From Rhodospirillaceae bacterium (GTDB lineage: Bacteria; Pseudomonadota; Alphaproteobacteria; UBA11073): a stretch of 5,071 bases of DNA. A program made the position numbers and the translations under genes. Below are positions 1-5,071 of this stretch, in pieces. The notes beneath the pieces are model-generated. The model saw only the letters and a program-made list of their open reading frames with translations. It ran no database searches and was not told where the DNA came from. Each line of letters begins with the position of its first letter. The stretch's first letter is position 1. The stretch spans positions 1-5,071 of the forward strand of contig DPZW01000006.1 of the NCBI GenBank assembly GCA_003536545.1, read 5' to 3'.

Positions 1-1675
1 TATTGTAATTTGTTCTGCCGAAATCATGGGCGGGATCACGCTGCTGCAACCAATTGCTTTCCGCGCTAATCGCCCAGCGCGCATCATGCGGCTGATATAA
101 AATCTCCGTTGAAATGCCACGATACATTTCTTCGAGCAGCCCGGCTGTTGCGCGAACATGCAATCCGGGCAAAACACTGCGCATGGCGTTGATATAAAAG
201 CTGTCTATGTCTGCGGCATTCTGCGTATAGGCATCAATATTGCTGCGCACAATTTTGCTGCCGGTTTGCGGAATGACCGGGATATTATCACCCCCTTCCA
301 GCCCGGCGGTGACGCCCAGGGTAATACCGTTCATCGGTTCATAAGTTCCGCCTGCCAGAAAGCGCGCGCGCGTCAGCCATAAATAACCAAATTCATACCC
401 GGAATTATCAATTTTTTGTTCAACATGGAATTTCCATGGCCGGTGCGATTGCATATCCAGCTCTGGTGCATCCGTAATTTCTGCACGGCGAATATGAGCG
501 TTCTGCAAAATCTCTTCGGGGCTGCCAGAAAAATCTGTCGCAAGATCCAGATCACGCCGCACAAAGGTATAACTGCCTGCGACCAGACCATCATGTTCGG
601 GCACCAGTGTGATAGAAGTGATATCACGTTCAGCATGTTCGGCTACGCTATAGGCCGCACGACCCAGATAGGTTGCATAAGGCGGATGATCACCAGCACG
701 GTAACGCAGATAAATATTGCTGCTGTCTTCGCTGCGTTCAATGGAAAGAAAATCTGCTCCTTGCCGCCAGGCCAGATTTTCCATGGTTTTCAGGTCTGCC
801 GCGATATCATCCGGCGGCGGCAATGGCGCAGGCACCATATCGCGCAGATGAGTCATTTGCAGCTGCTCTTTCGCATCATCCTGGAAATTAAAAGCATACG
901 ATAAATTCAATTGCGCGCGCGAAAAATTGTAAAACGCCAGTGTGACATTGATACCTTTATAAATGTCATAGCTTGCACCAATGTTAAACGGTGCGTTTTG
1001 CCGGATGCGCTTAACATTCGACAGCGCGGCTTCGACCTGTTCCTGGAAGTATGGATCGCGATCATATTCCAATAATAATTTCAAACCCTCTACCGGTGTT
1101 TGATAAGTCACGCCACCGAATAATCCCATGCGCTTGCCGCGATACCAGGCCTTTGGCCCCGTTGAACCGATGCCAACATCACGTTCAATATCACGGTAAC
1201 TGTCAAAACCCTGTGCGAATGGATTACGAAAGACGCCGTGGTTGGCATAACGCCCCCAACCCAATCCCAGATTAAAATCCAGATCCCAGACGCGTTTGGA
1301 CATCACAAAATATTCGCCGCCAAATCGCCGCTGCCCCACCGCATGGGTGTAACCCAGCGCAGAGGCCGGTATCCATTCGCCTTCATCGGTGAGCTGCACC
1401 TGCATATCAAGACCCGGGTAGGTGAAATTGGTGCGTTCATCCTGTTGCTGGCGAATGGTCAGGCGCAGGGCCTGGATGGGTTGTATCCCGACATAGATAT
1501 TGCGATAAGGCGTGCCCGCACCCACCCCGGCATATAGCGACCCCGCCGACAGCGAACGCGCGGTGGGTAACGCCAGGCCGCCGACCTGCCCGTTTTGGTT
1601 GATATCCGCTGCCATCGCCGGCCCATTGGCTGTAGCGATTATCATGAATAATAGGGCCCGCGCGCTTTTTTTCAC
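1..1675 (-). CDS. yjbH: YjbH-family outer-membrane (exopolysaccharide-associated) protein, 3' end missing
   Basis: One uninterrupted minus-strand frame gives 558 codons and then leaves the left edge. Family members are usually around 700 residues, so I expect about 150 more. I chose the GTG at 1675-1673 because it yields a good signal peptide: MKKSAR, then a hydrophobic stretch, with A-M-A at residues 20-22 and cleavage likely before A23. The in-frame ATG at 1645-1643 would lose the basic n-region. Family-like stretches are GGLALPTAR (32-40) and YRNIYVGIQP (57-66) near the mature N-terminus, FNLGLGWGR (134-142), LLEYDRDPY (201-209), FNIGASYDIYKG (230-241), a mixed middle segment (about 285-385), and EILYQPHDARWAISAE followed by QQRDP (524-547). 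Alternating aromatic strands suggest an outer-membrane beta-barrel. In E. coli, YjbH belongs to the yjbEFGH extracellular-polysaccharide locus. Whether partner genes follow here cannot be seen, and the exact role is unknown. Family assignment is from remembered motifs and is fairly secure. Confidence 0.86.
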   Translation of the reverse strand, partial: MKKSARALLFMIIATANGPAMAADINQNGQVGGLALPTARSLSAGSLYAGVGAGTPYRNIYVGIQPIQALRLTIRQQQDERTNFTYPGLDMQVQLTDEGEWIPASALGYTHAVGQRRFGGEYFVMSKRVWDLDFNLGLGWGRYANHGVFRNPFAQGFDSYRDIERDVGIGSTGPKAWYRGKRMGLFGGVTYQTPVEGLKLLLEYDRDPYFQEQVEAALSNVKRIRQNAPFNIGASYDIYKGINVTLAFYNFSRAQLNLSYAFNFQDDAKEQLQMTHLRDMVPAPLPPPDDIAADLKTMENLAWRQGADFLSIERSEDSSNIYLRYRAGDHPPYATYLGRAAYSVAEHAERDITSITLVPEHDGLVAGSYTFVRRDLDLATDFSGSPEEILQNAHIRRAEITDAPELDMQSHRPWKFHVEQKIDNSGYEFGYLWLTRARFLAGGTYEPMNGITLGVTAGLEGGDNIPVIPQTGSKIVRSNIDAYTQNAADIDSFYINAMRSVLPGLHVRATAGLLEEMYRGISTEILYQPHDARWAISAESNWLQQRDPAHDFGRTNYN

Positions 1676-1720
1676 GCGCCTAGATTGAATAAAATGGGCC
1701 GATGGGCAATAGCTTGTTTC
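1676..1720. promoter_or_regulatory. Compact divergent start region between the yjbH-like and amgK-like genes
   Basis: Only 45 bases separate the preferred start codons (GTG at 1675 on minus, ATG at 1721 on plus). Both promoters must therefore lie here or inside the opposing gene's first codons. The plus strand has a weak -35-like TTGAAT at 1685-1690 followed by AT-rich ATAGCTT around 1709-1715; a start just after that would give a leaderless or near-leaderless kinase message. Neither gene has a convincing Shine-Dalgarno. The minus strand has only an AGG four bases before the GTG, and the plus strand has none before the ATG. The divergent layout is seen directly; the promoter elements are weak guesses. 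Confidence 0.35.
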
Positions 1721-2749
1721 ATGGAACGTACAGATTTACGCCAGAAATTTATATCCGCGCATGGCTGGACAATGGCCGCAATAACGGCCCTGCCCGTTGA
1801 TGCATCGCGCCGCTGTTATTTTCGCCTGGCAATGCCGGATGGCAGAACTTGTCTGTTGATGGATGCACCGCCACATGCGGAAGAAAAATTCCGTGAATAT
1901 CATTTAATTGCCAATGCCTTGTGCAATGCCGGGCTGAGCGCGCCGGAAATTTACGCCAGTGATTTTGACAATGGCTTTGCCCTGATCGAAGATTTTGGTG
2001 AGGACACCTTTACGCGCCTGTTAAACAACGGGCATGGCACGCGCGAATTATATTTGCTGGCGGTGGATGCGATTGCGCAAATGCAGCAACGCATCCCATC
2101 CGATTTCGGCGGTGTGGGTGAATATACGCATGAAATTTTAATGGATGAAGTATTGCGGTTGATTGATTGGTATTATCCGCTGTGGCACGGCGCGCGCGCC
2201 AGCGCAGATTTACGCGCCGAATTTGCCGGCATTATGGATAATATTTTACGGCAATTGCCGCCGCTGAAAAATGTTTTGGTGCTGCGTGATTTTCACGTGG
2301 ATAATCTGATGCTATTGCCGGGCCGCCATGGCGCAGCGCAGGCAGGTTTGCTGGATTTCCAGGACGGCGCGCGAGGCAATCCAGCTTATGATGTGCTGTC
2401 ATTACTCGAAGATGCGCGGCGCGATTTAGACCCGATTGTGATGGCGGAAGCTTGGCAACGTTACGCTGCGCAAATAAATTACGATAAGCATGATCTGGCA
2501 TTGTCTTATAATATTCTGGGCCTGCAACGCCATGGGCGCATCACCGGGCAATTTATTCGCCTGTGGATCCGCGATGATAAACCGCAGTATCTGAAATTCA
2601 TGCCGCGCGTGACAGCGCAATTGACGGCAAAGCTGCAGGCCCCGGTGGCTGCGCCACTGCGCACATGGTGCGAGAAACATTTGCCCATGATCAATGAAAA
2701 ATGGCCGGACAGGCCGGCCATTGAACTTAAAAAGATTTTGCTGAATTAA
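1721..2749 (+). CDS. amgK: AmgK-family N-acetylmuramate/N-acetylglucosamine (anomeric) kinase
   Basis: This 342-residue protein has the aminoglycoside-phosphotransferase (APH) kinase fold and matches the AmgK family along its length. Residues 26-36 (VDASRRCYFRL) and the LLMDAPP segment (45-51) form the N-lobe. LSAPEIYASD (72-81) and ALIEDFGED (87-95) lead to the hinge. The catalytic loop is LRDFHVDNLM (188-197), with D190 the likely catalytic base and N195 a metal ligand. LDFQD (221-225) is the DFG-like metal site, and PAYDVLSLLEDARRD (231-245) plus LGLQRHGRITGQF (276-288) are typical C-lobe stretches. Characterised AmgK proteins phosphorylate cell-wall MurNAc or GlcNAc at the anomeric position, feeding UDP-MurNAc recycling with MurU. 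Longer starts exist (TTG 1685, ATG 1694), but 1721 gives the usual distance to the GW motif (15-16). No Shine-Dalgarno supports any choice. No murU or tsaE adjoins it. Sugar specificity is inferred from the family. Confidence 0.88.
   Translation: MERTDLRQKFISAHGWTMAAITALPVDASRRCYFRLAMPDGRTCLLMDAPPHAEEKFREYHLIANALCNAGLSAPEIYASDFDNGFALIEDFGEDTFTRLLNNGHGTRELYLLAVDAIAQMQQRIPSDFGGVGEYTHEILMDEVLRLIDWYYPLWHGARASADLRAEFAGIMDNILRQLPPLKNVLVLRDFHVDNLMLLPGRHGAAQAGLLDFQDGARGNPAYDVLSLLEDARRDLDPIVMAEAWQRYAAQINYDKHDLALSYNILGLQRHGRITGQFIRLWIRDDKPQYLKFMPRVTAQLTAKLQAPVAAPLRTWCEKHLPMINEKWPDRPAIELKKILLN
2700..2722 (-). terminator. Candidate intrinsic terminator for the lipoprotein gene, embedded in the amgK 3' end
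   Basis: A perfect 9-bp inverted repeat (AATGGCCGG and CCGGCCATT) encloses a 5-base loop. Read on the minus strand, the stem starts 23 bases past the lipoprotein stop codon and runs into a short T tract (ATTTTTC), as in a rho-independent terminator. Read on the plus strand it is followed by TGAACTTAAAAAG, with no U run, so it should act only on minus-strand transcripts. The sequence is also coding: it specifies KWPDRPAIE near the kinase C-terminus. The repeat is seen directly; the terminator function is inferred, and the T tract is short. Confidence 0.6.
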
Positions 2750-3921
2750 CGCAGGAAGATATGAACTTCCGGGCTGCCGCTATTTGGATTGGTCGCGGTG
2801 GTCAGCTGCATGCGGTCCGCAGGAACGCCCATTTCAGACATCGTGCGCATCACATCTTCGGCTTTACTGCGCGCTGTTGTGCCTGCCAATGTTTGCTTGG
2901 TGCCGCTGCCGCGTGGGGATACGGCTACTACTTCAAAGCTGCCCATTGGATTCTTTTCGAGGGCCTGTGACATCGCCTGGTACAATGGCTGTCCGTAGTC
3001 CACATCGGCGCGATCAAAACGCACGATGACGAAAGGTGTTTTTGCAGCCGGAGCCGCAGCTGGTGTAGCTCCCGCTGGCAAGCGACCCAGAACGCCGGTG
3101 GGTAAATTTTCAGATGTGACAGATGTCGTCGGCGCAGATACACCCATACCACCCATCATGTTTGCAGCTGCAAGATTGCCCAGGTTCTGGCCGTAAACTT
3201 CACCACGCGCGATTGCAAGTGACAGGGTTTGCAGATTTCTGCGCTCGCTGGCCACATAGGCATTTTGACGGCCCACATCCTGCGTCAGGTCATTATAGGC
3301 ACGCTGAATGCTGATGACGCTGCGCTGCACATCGTCTTCTAATGTGCGCAAGGACTGGTGATCTTCTTCAACCGCGCCTGAAAGGCTGTAAGTGGCGCGT
3401 GTTGCATCCAGCAAGTAATTTGCCATGGATGCGCTGGAGCCGATGCGTGAAGACAGGCCATTCATTTCGCTGCTGGTTGCCGCGAATTGATCCAATGCAT
3501 TCGATGCATCCTGCCAACGCTGCACAAGGCGCGGATTGCCCGGCGTAGTGCCAGTTTGCAGTTTGGCATTAATCTCGCCAATAATATTGTAATAGCTGGT
3601 CGCCATGGATTGATTGCGGTTGCGCAAATCATTCTGCGTCGCGGCATAACCATTCACATCCGATAAAAGTGTGTTCAGGTCATTGCGCAATTGTGAAATC
3701 TGACGCCCCACCAGAGTCTGGCTGGTAGTCATGGGATTATTGATCGTCATCGGCGCCATCGGCTGTACGACAGGTGCCATGCTGCCGCTAACCATGGTGG
3801 TCGCAGGCGGCGCATTTTGCTCTGCCATGTCGCTGGATTCTTCCAGCCCCAGTGTTTCACAAGCCGTAAGGGCGAATGCAGAAATAAAAACAGTCAATAA
3901 CAGTGAGCGGCGCAGAGACAT
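2746..3921 (-). CDS. Lipoprotein with helical middle region and C-terminal OmpA-like domain
   Basis: The 391-residue product starts MSLRRSLLLTVF and has a lipobox LTAC with lipidated Cys21. The next residues (ETLGLEE) lack an Asp at +2, consistent with outer-membrane sorting. A Pro/Met/Thr-rich linker (36-66) precedes a long, mostly helical, Gln/Asn-rich section (about 70-250) that may form a coiled coil. An Ala/Pro linker (280-295) leads to a C-terminal segment (296-391): VIVRFDRADVDY, then ARSKAEDVMRTMSEMGVP, ending EVHIFLR. This follows the strand-helix order of OmpA/MotB-type peptidoglycan-binding domains but is divergent (see findings). The ATG at 3921 is preferred over a TTG at 4101, which extends the frame, because it gives the lipoprotein signal and has an AGGA nine bases upstream. 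I do not recognise the gene by name. A structural envelope role is inference. Confidence 0.82.
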   Translation of the reverse strand: MSLRRSLLLTVFISAFALTACETLGLEESSDMAEQNAPPATTMVSGSMAPVVQPMAPMTINNPMTTSQTLVGRQISQLRNDLNTLLSDVNGYAATQNDLRNRNQSMATSYYNIIGEINAKLQTGTTPGNPRLVQRWQDASNALDQFAATSSEMNGLSSRIGSSASMANYLLDATRATYSLSGAVEEDHQSLRTLEDDVQRSVISIQRAYNDLTQDVGRQNAYVASERRNLQTLSLAIARGEVYGQNLGNLAAANMMGGMGVSAPTTSVTSENLPTGVLGRLPAGATPAAAPAAKTPFVIVRFDRADVDYGQPLYQAMSQALEKNPMGSFEVVAVSPRGSGTKQTLAGTTARSKAEDVMRTMSEMGVPADRMQLTTATNPNSGSPEVHIFLR

Positions 3922-3930
3922 TCTTGGCGA

Positions 3931-3937
3931 TCCTTTT
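3931..3937 (-). promoter_or_regulatory. Ribosome binding site of the lipoprotein gene
   Basis: AAAAGGA on the minus strand ends nine bases before the ATG at 3921. This is the clearest Shine-Dalgarno in the window and decides the start in favour of 3921, agreeing with the lipoprotein signal peptide. Confidence 0.65.
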
Positions 3938-3958
3938 AAATTTTTTTGTCGACGGCGG

Positions 3959-3987
3959 ATATTAGCTGGCAGATTCCATGGCCGCAA
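3959..3987 (-). promoter_or_regulatory. Candidate sigma-70-type promoter of the lipoprotein gene
   Basis: On the minus strand, TTGCGG (3987-3982) and TAATAT (3964-3959) are separated by exactly 17 bases. That predicts a transcript start near 3952 and a 5' leader of about 30 bases containing the Shine-Dalgarno. The -35 matches consensus only in TTG and the -10 in four of six positions, so this is plausible rather than firm. The rest of the 196-base intergenic region (3922-4117) shows no convincing small gene. TTGACA at 4095-4100 on the plus strand is too close to the next start codon to serve as its -35, so the promoter of the GNAT-nitrilase gene remains unidentified. Confidence 0.42.
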
Positions 3988-4117
3988 GGGGTTAATGGGC
4001 GATAAAACCACCCCAAACATACCCGAAAATGCCAATAGGGTGTGAAATTTGCCCGGATTCATCATTGCCTGCGCAAAGTTAGGCATGATAGGTTTTGACA
4101 ACTAGAAACAAGGCAAA

Positions 4118-5071
4118 ATGGAACAGATGAAAAAAACGGATAAGAAAAAGACGGCCCCCGCAAGAACCAAGGCGGAGCTGACTGTCCGCCGAGCCACACT
4201 GGCTGATGTCCCTGCCCTGCAGGCCTTGAGCGAGAAAATTTACCCTGCCGCACCTTTTACCGAAGCCATGATCCGGGGACAGATTATCAATTTTGAAAAG
4301 GGGCAATTTCTGGTCGAATATTCCGGCAAGATTGTCGGCTATTGCGCCACCTTTATGATCAGCGGCGATGTTTGCCTGAAGCCGCACAGCTACAAAGAAA
4401 TTACCGGTGGCGGTTATGGCTCACGCCATGATCCACAGGGCGATTACCTGTATGGCATGGAAGTGGGTGTGGATCCGGAATATCGGGGTCTGCGCATTGG
4501 TAGCCGCCTTTATCAGCAGCGCGAAAAACTATGCAAGGAATTAAACCTGAAAGGAATTGTCTTTGGCGGCAGAATGCCCGGTTACGCCAAACGCAAAAAA
4601 GATGTGGGAGGACCAGAAGAATATTTAAAACAGGTGCAGGCACGTAAAATCCGTGACCAAGTGATTTTCTTTCACCTGTCCAATGATTTTGAACCCATCG
4701 GGATTCTGACAGATTATATGCCGGGCGATAAAGAATCCGGCGGGTATGCCACCCATATGATCTGGCGCAATCCGATTAATGCCGAACCCGTGATTAAGAA
4801 AAAAGAGCGGCTGGGCCGCCTGCCCCGCACCATCCGCATTGCTTCAGTGCAAATGCAAATGCGCCCGGTGGAATCCGAAACCCAATTTGAAAAACAGATC
4901 GAATATTTTGTGGATATTGCATCTGATTATGATTCTGATTTTGTGCTTTTCCCCGAACTCTTGACGCTGCCCATTCTGTCCATGACACCCCAGAAAAAGC
5001 GGCCCGAAGAAGCCATTGACCACCTGACCAAATATACCGAGCGTTATACGGCATTCATGAAGAAGATGGCG
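4118..5071 (+). CDS. Bifunctional GNAT acetyltransferase / carbon-nitrogen hydrolase fusion, 3' end missing
   Basis: The frame is open from ATG 4118 to the right edge (318 codons visible). AAGG four bases upstream supports this start; ATG 4127 is an alternative. After a Lys-rich leader (4-19), residues 21-217 form a GNAT domain: LTVRRATLADVPAL opens it, and the acetyl-CoA loop is EVGVDPEYRGLRIGSRLY (115-132). The segment IVFGGRMPGY (147-156) is a conserved-looking region specific to this fusion type. After a basic linker, IRIASVQMQM (239-248) begins a nitrilase-fold domain, and FPELLTLP (278-285) carries the expected catalytic Glu280. The Lys and Cys of the Glu-Lys-Cys triad would lie beyond the window. 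This layout matches the RimI-fused nitrilase subgroup, which includes B. subtilis YhcX (about 510 residues), so roughly 200 residues are missing. Substrates are unknown to me. The hydrolase half presumably cleaves an amide or nitrile and the GNAT half acetylates an amine, by family analogy. The protein has no signal peptide and is likely cytoplasmic. Confidence 0.88.
   Translation, partial: MEQMKKTDKKKTAPARTKAELTVRRATLADVPALQALSEKIYPAAPFTEAMIRGQIINFEKGQFLVEYSGKIVGYCATFMISGDVCLKPHSYKEITGGGYGSRHDPQGDYLYGMEVGVDPEYRGLRIGSRLYQQREKLCKELNLKGIVFGGRMPGYAKRKKDVGGPEEYLKQVQARKIRDQVIFFHLSNDFEPIGILTDYMPGDKESGGYATHMIWRNPINAEPVIKKKERLGRLPRTIRIASVQMQMRPVESETQFEKQIEYFVDIASDYDSDFVLFPELLTLPILSMTPQKKRPEEAIDHLTKYTERYTAFMKKMA

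Noticed and set aside
361..373. GCGCGCGCGC run, considered as a repeat or structural element.
   Set aside because: It encodes TRAR in frame, and similar short GCGC runs occur throughout the window. This is compositional bias.
424..438. Near-perfect palindrome CATGGAA-T-TTCCATG.
   Set aside because: It lies inside the YjbH-type coding sequence (PWKFHV) with no second copy that I could find, so it is most likely chance.
416..904. Plus-strand open frame of 162 codons.
   Set aside because: It lies wholly antisense to the much longer YjbH-type frame, has no ribosome binding site or recognisable motif, and has an unnatural composition rich in Cys, Ile and His. It is a shadow frame.
1051..1537. 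Two overlapping plus-strand frames (1051-1275 and 1238-1537).
   Set aside because: Both are antisense to the YjbH-type gene and show no domain features. The minus-strand frame explains the sequence better.
2754..2770. Small inverted repeat GGAAG/CTTCC just after the kinase stop, considered as the kinase terminator.
   Set aside because: The stem is only 5 bp with no T tract following, and it lies in the coding end of the lipoprotein gene.
4095..4100. Perfect TTGACA as the -35 box of the GNAT-nitrilase gene.
   Set aside because: A -10 at normal spacing would fall on the start codon region (ATGGAA), which does not resemble a -10 box.
3922..4101. N-terminal extension of the lipoprotein frame to a TTG at 4101 (60 extra codons).
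   Set aside because: The extension would bury the lipoprotein signal peptide and ignores the good Shine-Dalgarno before 3921. The candidate promoter also lies inside it.
4079..4387. Minus-strand frames opposite the GNAT domain (also 4401-4643 and 4794-5054).
   Set aside because: They are antisense to a frame with clear GNAT and nitrilase motifs and have no features of their own.

Overview
The window looks like an ordinary chromosomal segment from a Gram-negative bacterium, most likely an alphaproteobacterium. Base composition is roughly balanced by eye and GCGC-type motifs are frequent. The proteins present fit that group: a YjbH-type outer-membrane protein, an AmgK-type sugar kinase, an OmpA-like lipoprotein and a GNAT-nitrilase fusion. 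The Micavibrio / Rhodospirillales neighbourhood is a guess from general resemblance, not a demonstrated placement. I see no RNA genes, insertion sequences, CRISPR arrays, phage genes or integration sites.

Layout. Positions 1-1675 (minus strand) hold the first 558 codons of a YjbH-family exopolysaccharide-associated outer-membrane protein; its 3' end lies off the left edge. Diverging from it, with only 45 bases between the preferred start codons, is a complete plus-strand gene (1721-2749) for an AmgK-family N-acetylmuramate/N-acetylglucosamine kinase. That gene runs tail to tail into a minus-strand lipoprotein gene (2746-3921) with a helical middle and a C-terminal OmpA-like domain. The two stop codons interlock in a single TTAA. 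A hairpin inside the end of the kinase gene is positioned to terminate the lipoprotein transcript. After a 196-base divergent intergenic region comes a plus-strand gene (4118 to the right edge) for a protein with an N-terminal acetyltransferase domain fused to a nitrilase-type carbon-nitrogen hydrolase. Its first 318 codons are visible.

Two of the four genes run off the window, so a scan for closed reading frames would miss them. They account for almost all of the sequence outside the two complete genes.

The first three genes share a cell-envelope theme: outer membrane and polysaccharide, peptidoglycan sugar recycling, and an outer-membrane lipoprotein. However, strand alternates at every gene, so no two of them can form an operon and any functional link is inference. 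I find no evidence of a novel multi-gene system here. The points worth a second look are the very tight gene junctions, the apparent separation of the kinase from its usual partners, the lipoprotein's OmpA-like domain that lacks the usual peptidoglycan-binding aspartate, and the uncharacterised GNAT-nitrilase fusion.
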